DNA of 64,000 nucleotides, from contig JAVXUO010002949.1 of NCBI GenBank assembly GCA_033065855.1, positions 434,001 to 498,000 on the forward strand, written 5' to 3'. Below the pieces are notes generated by a model. That model ran no database searches, was not told the DNA's origin, and worked only from the letters and a program-made list of their open reading frames with translations. This stretch comes from Escallonia rubra (Eukaryota > Streptophyta > Magnoliopsida > Escalloniales > Escalloniaceae). A program made the position numbers and the translations under genes. This document shows, one piece after another, positions 1 through 12,570 of the stretch (positions within the stretch are counted from its first letter, which is position 1; each line of letters opens with the position of its first letter).

Positions 1-331
1 CTAATCTTGTAACAGATTGGTGGACAAAAATTCCCATTCATATTAAGAATAGAGTAGTCGTTACGAGCTTCTGCCCCTTTTTGGATGGGCTACACGTTTC
101 AACCCCGAGTAATAAACACATCTTGTGTTTTGCCGAGCTTTGGTGAGATTCCACCAATAGTTTTCATATGCCATTCAGGGAGGCTAAGGGGTCTGTTTGC
201 TTGGTTACGAACCATCCTAGAAGAAGGATGTTTCGATACTCTTAGGTACCAACTGTGCTCACTATGAGCACATGAACATGGGGGTGGAGCCCACGGTTGT
301 TGATCAATTCATTCGGGGATTCTTGTTGTAC
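1..331 (+). pseudogene. Plant mobile domain (PMD, MAIN-like) coding fragment, left part
   Basis: A plus-strand reading from the window edge shows a run like TDWWTKIPIHIKNRVVV, then ELW followed by DSTNSFHMPFREA. This matches the PMD pattern of a Trp-rich stretch and TNxFHxPxGE. Further on a second frame reads DQFIRGFLLY up to position 331. PMD proteins are plant nuclear proteins, found both as host genes (MAIN family) and as cargo of Mutator-like transposons. This copy has an in-frame stop and a frame change, so it is a pseudogene. It is cut at 331 by LTR element B. The same domain resumes at 35841 after the TGTAC duplication. The fragment starts outside the window. Confidence 0.6.
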
Positions 332-601
332 TATAATGCCCCCAACTTAGGGTTATCTTAACACGGCTGGAGTATTACAACACATTGGATAATGAAATCA
401 TTTTGATAAGATTATTATACAACTCATTCTAACTCACCTGGTAATTAAACCATATCATACAACATTAAATAGTTTACTTTTATAAAACACACCTATCAAG
501 TTCTCTGCTAGATCTCAGAGTTGACATTCTATTCTATTTCAAGTACAACTTAATACACAAATATAGAAGTTCCCCCTTGCCCGTCTTCTCACCGTGCCTT
601 A
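332..601 (-). repeat. Element B left LTR, first segment
   Basis: This segment matches 24803-24948 joined to 34049-34170, starting with AATGCCCC-AACTTAGGG and ending at GTGCCTTA. It is split from its continuation (19563-21105) by element A. The duplicated target CCTTA lies at 597-601 and 19558-19562. Confidence 0.8.
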
Positions 602-3600
602 TGCGACACCCCCAACCCTGGTGACATCACTGGAGCTGAATTGTCTATCACGATTAATAACCCTGTGCTGACTACATAGCAATTACATCTTCATATTCAT
701 ACATCATTAATAGACGCTACAAAACGCGTCTTTACAAAAAAAATTCCTTACAAACATACATCGTACTGCAGCAGAAGACTTTCAGGTCTCTAAACAACAT
801 GAGTGTTTACAACCTAATACACGACTGTAGTCGTGTAGCTCCTCTCAACCTACCTCATAGCTCAAACTTCATCTTATCCCTTCTAGCTTGTCTCGCTTCA
901 CTCAACTTTTCTAGCTTACTGCATTTCCCTTCCTAGAGGGTTCCTCTTGGTCAGTCTTATAACCCGCACAACACAACATAAGGAATGAGCGCAAATCACC
1001 CAGTAAAGGCAACACGAGGAGTATCGTGTACAAATGATTCAAGGGACTCAAAGGAATAATAATCATCTCAACGATTACAATGAATCAAGAATTACAATAA
1101 ATTTTTGGAATCAACATAATTGTCAAACGATCTTTTTCTTTCATTAGACTGAGCGGCTTCAAGGCCCAACAAAACATCATCATTTCAACTTGAACAAGGA
1201 CACGACAGACATTGACTATGCAAGTGTAATGCAAAAGAAAAAAAATAAATCAAACGCTAATAATAGGGAACATACATAGTAAAAATCAACAACATCAATT
1301 GAAAATCAATTGCAAATGCAGACTCGGCTTAACTCGACCGACAGACTCTAGCGCGCTTCATCCTTTTTGTCAGTTACTTAATTTTTCACTGACTACCAGT
1401 TACTTAACTTTCACTGGTCACTAGTTACTCCACGTTCACCAGTATTCAACTTATTGATGCCCATTACAGGGGGTATTTACCTCAGTCTCAAGTAATTTAA
1501 GAGAGACACTGTCAACAAGAGGGGACTCACCACGAGTGTTTGTCCCTAACCGCGTTACAATTAAACAATATGGCTTCATCAACGGGGCGGACTAAGGAAA
1601 AATTATTCCACCTTATGTCCTCAACAAGGAATACCGGATCAGAAGATCAACCAGTGTTCAAACCTAACAACAAGTGTTCAACGTAACATCATCAACAGGG
1701 CGGACTCAGGAGAAGTATGCAACAAGCCCTCAACAACGTTCTTACATAAGATAAATTTCAATTACCAATAAGTGCCGACATATCATAACAACAACGCAAC
1801 GATCTCTACAACACCATCATCAACGACAGGACGGACTCGGGAGAAACTTGCCACAAGTCCTCAATGGTGTTCTCAAATAGGAGAGAAATCGGATATTAAT
1901 AATTGTCGACGTCTCACAATAATCACACAACAACCCCTATGCAATATCACCCCCAACGTCGGGTATGCTAATCGAATCGAATCATGGCATACTAGGACAC
2001 ACATTATTCTCACTAAATTTCATCAACGGGGCAGACCAAGGGAGTTTATTCTACCTTAAGTCATCTACAACATAATTCAATAAACGAATACCGGTCACAA
2101 TGACTACCGGTGTCCAATCATAACGACAAGAGTTTAACATAACCGTCATCAACATGCCATGCTAACTGAAATAAGTAATTAGCACATCAGAATTGCATTG
2201 TCATTACCTCATTGGCTTATAGCCGAAGTAACTCGCAACCTCTGATCGCTGCGAGCGGCATCACCTAGTCAAATAATAGTCTGCTCGTCAGACATCATTC
2301 AACATATACGCACTCTTTATTCTACCCATTCCCATTTAACCGTTCATAGCATCTTATGACAGCTAGTTAATCCGATCTGATAACTAGATCTTTAACCTAG
2401 CATTATCGATAACAACCCTCTCATTTTCGACGTATTAACATCATTCTTCACTTCCCGCCACTCTGGACGCTTAATAACGCATGTGCCCAAAATTTAGCGC
2501 CAACATGGCAAATTAACAAAATACCCCCTGATGGCCACTACACCAACAATACCCCAAAACCACTTTAAAACGACTTTCCAGATGTACTACATTCATTTAT
2601 GGACCAAATAGTCCTTCAAAAAATTTAAAGGAGAAACTACCAAAACACCCCCTGGCAGCCATCACCCCAACAAACACCTCAAAAGAACTTCAAAACAACC
2701 TTTCAAATGTCTTACATCCCTTCCCGGACCAAAAAGTTCTTCAAAAAATTTATAGAAAAAATTACCAAAATACCCCCTCTGGGCAACAAATTACCAAAAT
2801 GCCCCCTGAGGGTTCCTTACCTCCCCAACACCCCAAATATACTTCAAAACAACCTTTCAGGTGTTTTACAACCCTTCACGGATTAATAAGTCCTTCAAAA
2901 AAAATTCAAGGGAAAGTTACCAAAATACCCCCTTGGGTGGCAAATTACCAAAATGCCCATTGGGTGTTTCTGGTACTAGAAAAATCCCAAAACCACTTTA
3001 TTCTCTATTTTAAGCGTTCCAAAGTCATTTTTGAGCTAAAAATTATTTTAGAAAATTTTCGGCCAAAAATCCCGAACTAGTGTTTGGACCGAGTGCTTAA
3101 AAGTCAGTTCAGCCAAAAACAGCTCTCCACTTTTGAACGACCCAAAGTTTTGGGAAACTGAAAATCTAAGCATCCTAGAGTCCTCATAAAAATTTTATGT
3201 GAAACCACGTTAGTTTGATAAGTTAAATTTTACCGTAAAATTCCAAAATTCTCGCGTCAGTTAACTTTTTTCCCGATCTCGAAAAAATCTGAATTTTTTC
3301 CACAATACATGTCTCCTAAAAATAACTAGTGTTTTTTTTTTTTTTTGCACTTTGGCTAAATTTGACCCTAACTATTTTTAAAATTTCTCATTTAATTTCC
3401 ACTTTTAGCGACACTTACTGTTACTATTCAGCTAACTTTGGATTAAAATGTGCAATGCTCACACTGTGCTTCTTCTTCCTCACGGCCAAACCTCTCATCC
3501 ATTCTGCCATGGATTTTGCTCTCTATCCCCTACCAATTCAATTTGTGAACCCACATACACCTCCCCCACCACTCACATAGCCTCCCCCTCCCCTTCCTCC

Positions 3601-4372
3601 ACCATTTTCCCCCATCCACCCCCGCATGGCAGCATCACCGCTACTGCCCGCTCCTTCTTCCCATCCCCTTGCCCCTTTTGCACACCCGCAGGCAACAGCC
3701 ACCCCCCTCCCACGACTACTTCCCTCTGCTCCCTTCCCCATTCACTCTTATACTCCCACACAGCACACTTAGAACACACACACAGAGTACACTCACGCAC
3801 ACACACAGCAACACATACAACACATACAACACTACATCCACCCAATTAACACATTAAAATTGCCAAAGAAGACAAGGGATTATTCTAGGGTTTTCCCCAT
3901 ATATTTTTTCCTGGCCTTCTTCTTTCCCTCTTCTTTTTTCTCTTTCTCTGTTTTCCTTTCTTCTCCTTTGCTGGGAGACTCTGTTTTGCTCTTTCTCTTT
4001 TTTTTCTTCTTTTCCTCTTTATTCCACATAAACCATATTTTATAATATAAAATCCCCCCCCCCCCCTCTTTAAAAGTAGGAGGTGTCCAACTCTCCCAAG
4101 TTCTTCCCCACCACGTGACACATTTTAGGCCACTAATCACCATGTTTGAAAAAAATTGCAATTTAGCCCCTCAACTTTCGCATAATGACTCCACTATTTT
4201 TAGAAAATTACATTTTGGCCCCCATAACTTTCGTAAAATTATATTTTGGCCCCAAAGCCAACTGACTTCTGATTTTATTCTAATTACTCGATTATCGATA
4301 AAAATAATAATATTGATAAAAAAATAAAGCCCTCGATTTCTAATCTTGGTTAGATTAAATAAAGGTATAACA
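602..4372 (-). repeat. Element A 3' LTR (left copy)
   Basis: About 3.77 kb, collinear with 15281-19557. It contains a degenerate tandem array (2510-2970), long polypyrimidine tracts (3890-4070) and CA-rich runs (3770-3840). These tracts create several open frames on both strands that have no coding character. Minus-sense start is TGTTATACC at 4372. Confidence 0.9.
2510..2970. repeat. Degenerate tandem repeats inside the LTR of element A
   Basis: About four units of 120-140 bp share the core ACCAAAATACCCCCT, followed by a Leu-rich-like pyrimidine stretch, TTTCAGATGT and GTCCTTCAAAAAA. The same array lies in the other LTR at about 17205-17660, so it predates the insertion of A. Confidence 0.7.
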
Positions 4373-6074
4373 TCATCCCCCCTTAAATAAAATTTCGTCC
4401 TTGAAATAAGAACAAACCTCATCCTACAAACAAATGCGGATATCTTTACCGCATTAACGCCTCGGGTTTCAAAGTGGCTTCATATATCGCATGATTTCTC
4501 CAGATAATTATGACCGTCGATATTATCTTGGAATGTAATACATGCTCCTCTTTATCAGCCACCTTTATCGATGCCTCTTGGTACGAGATATTATCTCGAA
4601 CTTCAACCTATTCCAACTAGATCCCATGCATAAGACCGAGATCATACTTCCTCAATATTGACACGTGATACACGTTATGCAATTGACTCAATCCTGGACA
4701 TAGATCAAGCATGTATGCTATCTTCTCAATCCTAGACAGGATTTAAACGGTCCGATGAACCTCGGACTTAACTTTCTCCATTCTCTGAATCACATTATTC
4801 CTTTCCCCAGTGACACTTATAATAATTACTAGGTCACCTATTTCAAACTCCAACATCCTACGCCTCTTGTCAACATAGATTTTCTGCTAGCTCTGCACAG
4901 TACTAATTCTCTATCAAATAACCCTCACCTTGTCTTTTATTTCTTTGGACAATTTCGTGCGAAACAATTTTTGCTCCAACTATGATCCAACAAATAGGCG
5001 TGCGACATCTTCATCCATACAACACTTTATAAAGAGCCATTTCTATGCTCGACTGATAACCATTGTTATAAGAGAATTCGCTAAGGGTAACTGTTCACCC
5101 CATGCTCTACCAAAATAATTAATGCAGGCCTTCAACACTCTTCCAATATTTATATCGTATGTCCCGACTGGCCACCCGTCTGAGGTAGAAGGCCGTCCTT
5201 ATGGTCAACTTCGTTGCCACTTCTTCTTGAAAACTTTTCCAAATTCTAGAGATGAACCTTGCGTCTATATCAGACATAGCAGTTATTGGAACTCCATAAG
5301 GACTAACCACTCGCTTAATATAAGTTTGGGCAAGTCGTTTAGAAGAATATTCTTCCCAGATAAGAATAAATCGGGACGTCTTAGTCAACCTATCCACTAC
5401 AACCCAGATAGACGTATATCTCTTAGTTGTTCATGGTAACCATTAACACCAAAAATCATCATAATGTGTTCCCACTTCCACTCAGGTACAAAGTGTGGTT
5501 GCAACTATTCGGCGATCTTTTTATAATCCGCTTTTACCTGTTGACAGGTCAAACATCGGGATATAAACTTTGATATACCCCTCTTCATGCTAGGCCACCA
5601 AAAAATTGGTCGTGACTCACATTACATTTATGTCTCCCCTGAGTGAATCGGTACCTCAAATATGAGTACCCTTATAATTCTTCCCATCAATTCATCATTA
5701 GGCGGAACATATATCCGACCTTCATATTCGTAATTACCATCCTCATCGCACTCAAAATTCCCTTTTCATTTCTTTTGAAACCTCGCTGGACTTCGTGCGT
5801 CTTTTCATCTTATCCTTGAGCTCCCTTGATCTAATCAGGAAACGTTGGTCGTATTTTTATGTGAGACAAACTGTTACTTCCTTTTCTCCTTACTCGAACT
5901 TGAACTTCGAGTTGTTCACATTCTTATTGACTTGGCGTACTAATCATCACAGTCAGTTTTTTCCAACAGGGCATCTTAGAGAGATTGTCAATAACTCCCT
6001 GGTGGTAGCCTCTGACTGAGCTTAGGAAGCTACTAATCTCAACACCAATTTTTACGATGTTCCCCATTTGTCAC
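4373..6074 (-). pseudogene. Element A integrase C-terminus and chromodomain remnant
   Basis: Next to the LTR on the minus strand lies a polypurine tract. Further in (about 4430-4640) is a chromodomain-like stretch with IIWRNHAIYEATLKPEALM, the usual W..H...EAT.E signature. At about 4640-4760 is the post-integrase box LHNVYHVSILRKY. At 5119-5397 is an integrase piece with MDRLTKTSRFI and SDIDARFISRIWKSFQ. It is a degraded fossil. The rest (5441-6074) shows no clear motif. Confidence 0.75.
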
Positions 6075-8996
6075 TGTAACATCCCAGAATTTTCCGGAAC
6101 GTTAGACACTCAATCTATCAATTCACTATGACAAAACTCAATCGATCGATAAAACTAATGCAACAATCTATCAGAGCCACTATCTGTCAATCAAACTATA
6201 CTCTCAATCAACTGTCGTAATTGAAATACCAAATCTAAGTCTAAGAAAATTAAACAAAGACGTTTCACCCACGCAGGGGTTCTAATGACTAAGACTGAAA
6301 TTTAACTTCTCTTTCCCTTGCTCAAATCTATTCCACACCCAATGCGATCTATTGTTGGATATTACCTGCGGAAAGGAAGTCAAAGGGGAGTGAGCTTTTG
6401 AGAGCTCAGTAAGGTCGCTCAAACAAATAAATTACGAAATAATTTACGAATACAAAACAATGATGGTTTTGTTCAAAGAAACAATTCGATCAGATGTCAA
6501 TATGATTTTCGGATGCGATGCAAACAATCAATCACAGTTACACCGGCTAGTCCAATAAGGTACTAGCCCACACCAATACACCGGCTAGTCCGTTAAGGTA
6601 CTAGCCCACACCAATACACTGGCTAGTCCATCAAGGTACTAGCCCACACCAATATCCTCCAACATACACCAACTCCCGCCAAACATACCAATGCACAATC
6701 TCATGTCAATATGCAGAATGAAAACATTTCGATAATGCAACATGTTATTCAATGCTCGATTGACAATAATTAATGAGCATTGATAAGAATTTCAATAAAC
6801 GTTTTAAGGCTCAATGAAAGGTTTATATGGCAAATAATGCGACTTTATCAAAATAACAGAGTCCAAACGAATGGCGGTAACAAATCAGAAAAATATCTAT
6901 GAGAACAAATAGAGGAAACTGGGTTTCAGAAGAAATCCCTTACCTCGGTCTAAGCTATATATGCACTGCTAAACAACTTCGATCCAAATCCTTTGAATTA
7001 ACCTAGGTCAGGCAATTTATTTATCAGAACACTATCCACACTAATATATTATAAACCTAATATAAACTACCCAAACGGTGCTCGCCTCTAACCCCGGAAT
7101 CACACAACTCAAAGCGCGCCTCGCACACGGCCAACCTAACCGAGAACCCGGTACGCTCTTTAATGCATAACCGTATTCTAAATTTATTATAAATTAAAAT
7201 AAAACACTTGTATAGCTTAAAACATTATAATAAGTCAAAATATGTATTTTCTGAATATTTTAATATTTTCGAATTAAAATAATTTCTTTAAATGCAATAA
7301 AAAACCCATAAATTACCAAAAATGCTTCCAGCTTCAAACTAAGTCCCATAATTTTTGTAACAGCTTTAACATATGTATAAAGATCATAGAAATTTAAATC
7401 AAAAATTAAAAAGCATTAAAACTATTTTTCAAATATTCGTCTTGCTAAAAATAATGCGATACAAAAACCATAGCAAATCGACCCCAAAAATCATAAAACT
7501 TTTACTGAGTCTTTCTTATGCCATAAAGACATTACTATAATTTTTCCTAAAACATTTTCTGGGTTTAAGGTCTCCAAAACAATTTTACAAATCTGAAATT
7601 ACAGAAAATACTAAACATTCATACGATATCAGAAAAATCTGAAATTTTAACAGTAATTCTAATATTTCTCTAAGAATAATCCTGTAAATTTTTAGCATTT
7701 TTGAACAATCACAAGATACCCAACAGTCACGTGATACACTGTTCATGCACAGTGTACCACTTTAACTGCTTAGACCCATTACTGTTCATCGTCTTCTTTC
7801 TTATTCTCTGCTCACAATCAGTACCCAGGATACTCACTCACGGCTGTTATGCAGCTTCCTCCATCACCATTACACCCACTCAACACAAACCCACACACAT
7901 GCACTCACCTTATACATTACACTTGCTAGATTTCATCTTCACAAGAATCCAACAGCCACAACAAAGCCATTGCCTCGCGGCAGTGGCTTCTTCTTGCTCA
8001 AATAACACACACAGAATCCCACTTACTTTTACACTCACCAGTTACACCATACATCACACAACCCCATCTCCCACGTTACAGACACAAACACCTTGTATTC
8101 ACATATACATGCCCACTGCACAGACCTATTCCACACACGAGTCGCTACCATCTAACTCACATACCCATATCACAATTCACACACTATTCATGCGCACACT
8201 AAGCACACAGATTCACATTCCTAGCACCCCTTTCTCTTTCCCTTTCACTGCCTTAACCCACGTATAGACACAAATTTACACAATCCTTTCAGGGAAAAAC
8301 CCACACAGTGCACACTATACCATGGTTGTGCCGAACCACATCTTCACGGCAGCCCATTTCCCTCTCTCTTTCACCACAATACACAACACAAACACTCCTA
8401 AACACACACACGAACACACCCTTTCACTCAGGGCTATGGCTGCCTACCCACAAATTCGGCCCCAACTCACCTAAAACAATCAGTTTAATTGAGAAAAAGG
8501 GAGTAAAATTCTTACCGCGAACGATCAACCCGATCGCTGAAATTTGGCGAATCCTTAGTTCAGTCCCTTTCTCGTTCTTCCTTTCTTTCTTTTCCTGTCC
8601 TCTCTCTTCTCTTCTCTTCTCTTCTCCTCTCTCTCTCTCTCTCTCAGCCGATCTTCAGAAAAATGGGAATGGGAATAACTAGAGACGGCTACCCTAAAGT
8701 ATAAGCAGGTATATATATTAACCCTAAAAGAAAAATTACCAAAAGCCCCCTTCAAGTTTCATTAGTTATTCAAAGTTTACCCAAAACATCTTTTTATTTC
8801 AAAAGGGTCCAACGTAATTTGTTACGGAAATTTAATGTGCTAAGAAGTTTTTTTTTTTTTTTTTTTAATGGGTTGTTATATAACTTCGCTTCATTAACTG
8901 CCGCTGAAAGTGGCTACATAAAAATATCAACGCTAACTATAAAATATATTCGCCACGAAAATTTCTAATTAAATCCAAAAATATCGGGGTGTTACA
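6075..8996 (-). mobile_element. Solo LTR (Ty3/gypsy), 2.9 kb, inserted in element A
   Basis: Begins TGTAACATCCC and ends GGGGTGTTACA, with GTCAC duplicated on both sides (6070-6074 and 8997-9001). There is no internal region, so this is a solo LTR left after recombination between two LTRs. It is related to the solo LTR at 26854-28495: both share TCACCCACGCAGGGGTTCTA and a GGAAGTCAAAG..GAGTGAGC box. It includes a short threefold repeat around 6540-6650 with CACCGGCTAGTCC and CT-rich and CA-rich tracts at 7850-8660. Confidence 0.88.
6538..6655. repeat. Short tandem repeat in the solo LTR
   Basis: Three near-identical units of about 50 bp carrying ACACCGGCTAGTCC and AAGGTACTAGCCCACACC. Confidence 0.85.
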
Positions 8997-9001
8997 GTCA
9001 C

Positions 9002-9889
9002 CTTTTCAACTTTTCCTGTAAATCCTAACTTGCTTCCGTATCAACCCCATACATCCAGATTTCCCAGTCAAAATTCACAGTCCTTGAATTTGACATACAA
9101 CTTTGCTTTCTTAAAATTTGTCAAACTTACCATTGTGCAAGCTCTTCTTTGTCTTTAGTACCATTCATAAGGTCACCAATAAGGAGACGACACAATGATC
9201 AAGTGCTCTCAAAAGACTTGATTCATGAAATTCATAGATGCCACAGGGCATTAATTAATCCACATGGCATCACCAAGAATTCATAATGCCCGTCTTTGTT
9301 TCTAAAGACAATCGTGATAACTTCATCCTTCTTTATCCTTAACTAATGATGACCCGTTCTAAGATCAATCACAGAAGGAAAAAAAACACTTAGCACCCTA
9401 CAACTGATCAACATATCATCTAGGTTGGACAATGAGTAATTATTTCTGACTGTCACCTTATTCAGCTTCTGATAACCAATACATAGTCTCATAAACCTCT
9501 CTTTTATTTTTACTTCAATAACCATCACCTTCCTTTAGAGTACCTCCGTTCAATATACCCTGGCTGTTAATATTTGAACCAACCGTTTTTTATTCATCTT
9601 AAACATTAGTTCGGCGGCTTACTCACATATATAAGGCTTTTTACAATTGCCTTAACATAGTTCGTACCCTCATGCCCCAATCCTTACCATCTATATTTTC
9701 TATCTCTTCCTTTTTGTCCTGAACTTTGTCCGGACTATTTATCATGTACTTGCTTCTTATAATTCTTTCCACTTTTCCAGTTTCGATCCTAGATTCTACC
9801 TCTTTTCCGTCCTCGCTCCTTTCTTTCTTCCCAAACATCTTTATTCTCTGCCTCCACCACTCAGTTTTTTTGCTACTTCCATAGCAATT
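9002..9889 (-). pseudogene. Element A reverse-transcriptase remnant
   Basis: The minus-strand stretch 9343-9528 shows RLCIGYQKLNKVTVRNNY, then LDDML and IDLRTGHH. This is the Ty3/gypsy RT signature (YRxLNKVT, LRSGYHQ). The neighbouring 9641-9889 is a basic, charged minus-strand reading without a firm domain. Both are fossil parts of element A, cut off from the gag side by the inverted-repeat element. Confidence 0.7.
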
Positions 9890-9920
9890 CACCATTAGAA
9901 CCTCCTTACTGAAAAAAGAG

Positions 9921-11442
9921 GTTTCGGCGACGCTTAATTACTGACGCTTTAGGAAATGCCATAAAATAGCTCTAATTTGTGACACTTTTAACGCAACACC
10001 GCAAATTTGCCGACACAATTTTATACGAGTCGCGGATTTGCCTACGTTTTTTTCTGTGTCACAAATTTAGTGTCGCTTTAGATGTTTTGTGACATTAATG
10101 GTGTGACATTTATTTATGTGTCACTTAATAATGGCACTTATAATAAAACGCCATCAGAATTACTTACTAAACGACATCATTTTATGAGCCGCACCTATTA
10201 GTCTATTACGCGCATATGTTAAAACGTCAGAATCTAGCATTTTTTCCATATTTGAGAATCTTGCTCTGAAAAAATATTGGGAACCCGCTCCCCAACCTCA
10301 CACACCCGCCCACCAGTCTCTCTTTGTCAAAGGTGGATGTACACACACTCATCTCTCTCTCTCTCTCTCTCTCAAAGCTGGATCTGCACACATACTCGCA
10401 CACTAATCTCTCTCAAAGCTGGATCTACGCGCAGGTGCACCCTGAATCACCCTCGTCTATGCGATCTCCGGTCAAACGACTCAGATTACCCGTTTTCCAC
10501 CCTTCTCAAAACGTCTCTCTCCTAGGTGGAACTTGTAGGCGCTTGCTCGATCTTCATGGATTCTTGACATCCAGTCAGAGGTAGGAACCTAGATGCCTTT
10601 TCATACACCAAATTCTTTCTATATCAATCTCCTCCACAATCGTCTAATCTTTCCTATTGTCTCTAGGAATTCCTCTGGGCGTAGTACGGTTTTTTCATAA
10701 ATCATTGGCTTTACTCAACGCTTTCTTTGATGTCAAACGAATTTTGGATCCAAATTATAGCCCGAAGTTTTCTCATTCCGTTGGTGTTGTGAACATCTTT
10801 GGAATCTCTAAACTAAGTAGCAGGTGAATCGACCATTGCCTTAGCCCACCGACAGCAAAGGAAGACGTGGTAGGTAAGTTCAATTATGTTTATCTTCAAG
10901 TTTACTTGCTCGTTAGAGTCAAACCATAATTAACTCCAATTAACATTTTGGAATTGAAAAGTTGGCATGCATAGACTTCAATTCTGAAATAAATCGACAC
11001 TTTTTTATTAAGGAATGGTATCTAAAAAGCGCCCTTTTCTACTATGATTTGTTGTTTTCCAATTCTATATTTTGGCTAACAAGAAATGAGGGAGGTAAGT
11101 TTTTGTTAATGCTTGCATCTATAGAGATATCATCATCTAAGAACTTCTTGATTGATGCTGATGATGTCAAGGGTGGAACTAAATATAATGCTGATTTTGG
11201 TGGCCGGTGAATTAAGGATGGTAGTAACTACTGTTCTCCTTAGAAATAAGCCTGTCGAGAAATGATGAGATGTTTGTTACTTGCGTACTTGTTAGAAGAA
11301 CGTTAGTAGTAATTTAAAAACAATAGATCAGGGGCTCAACCTTCAATCAGCTCCATACTTTTATGAGTCATGATGTGTTCGAGAGGTCGAACCCAGATCT
11401 ATCCCCATTTTTTTTTTTTAAACTTCTTGCATACTCAGCAGC
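9921..11442 (+). repeat. Left arm of the 1.5 kb inverted repeat
   Basis: Runs from GTTTCGGCGACGC to CTCAGCAGCTT. It contains CT-rich runs, an AGGTAGGAACC splice-donor-like site near 10580 and an 82-residue open frame (10962-11210) of no known family. This suggests captured gene sequence, but the source is unknown. Confidence 0.9.
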
Positions 11443-12570
11443 TTATGCTACAAACCCGCAATGCACCTTAGTCTTATACTGAAATATTTAACTCAGGTAA
11501 TTAAGCGATCATTAGAACCTTTTGTTTGTTGTCTTATTAGAGTTTGAATGGCAAAAGTTTCCATTTTGTGGTTTTTATCATAAAACGAAAGCACAAGTGT
11601 TGTGGTCGAGCATATTGTAGTAAATCTTTTTTTTTTCAACTCTAAAGTCGTTTTCTCTTCGTTTTTAATAGTTCAACGCTTTTCAAGGGAAGGATAGAGG
11701 GGATTTTTTTTTTTTTTTTGGGCAGGTGGGGAGTGGAGGGAGGGAAATGCTTTTTCTGTTGAAAGTCATCCTCATTGAACTTTAAAAAGTAAAAAAAAAA
11801 AATTGGTGGTCAAATTGAATAACTGAGTTAATAAGGTGATATACATGCTAATTCATCTGAAAACAACTAAAGAGAGAAGAAATCTCATCTAAGAAGACTC
11901 AATTAACCCGTGTTCAGGCTGTCCCAGCAATTCTCGTGCATATCAAAATATCTGGACAAGCTCCAGCAGTGTCCGATATCGTATGGCAGACCTTTGTGGT
12001 TGTTTTTTACAGCTCCTTCATGTACTACTTAAGTGGAATAGTTTACAGAATTATGTTAAGTGTCTATGTACTGATTAGCTTTTCGCTAACCCATGGTTTC
12101 TCTTTTCCCTTTTTAAACGTATATATTGTTCTTTCTCTATTGTGGGGATAGCAAACTCCAGCATCACTTAATTATGTGTTGGTATGCATTCATTAACCAT
12201 GAGAGTAGGTTCATACACTATAAGTAGGCAGAAGGCTGAGTAAAAGGATGATCATTGTGCATGTCGCGTCATGATTTAGTTTGACTAAACTTTTAGCAGA
12301 TAAGTAGCTACAAAATTGTTGTTTGTAAGGTGGTTCTTATTTGATTTGAGTAAGTAGCTGAATAAGATCTTTAGTGTAGTATAGAACCGTTTGGTTTTAT
12401 ATTTTTTGTGGTTGCATATTTTCTCATATGTTAGAAGGAACATGAAGTTATTGCATATTTTCTCATATGTTAGAAGGAACATGAAGTTTTAAAAAAACAA
12501 CAATTATGGAGTTGATTGAAGGTTGAGCCCCTTATCTATTGTTTTCTCATATGTTAGAAGGACCATGAAT

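Noticed and set aside
3448-3849. 133-codon Pro/Ser/Thr/His-rich frame and antisense partners
   Set aside because: CA- and CT-rich tracts inside the LTR of element A. The same tracts in the other LTR give different frames.
6538-6655. Possible CRISPR-like short repeats
   Set aside because: Only three units without distinct spacers, in an LTR of a plant genome. It is a plain tandem repeat.
7701-8267. 188-codon frame rich in Thr, His and Pro
   Set aside because: Within a solo LTR bounded by perfect TSDs; it is driven by CA repeats.
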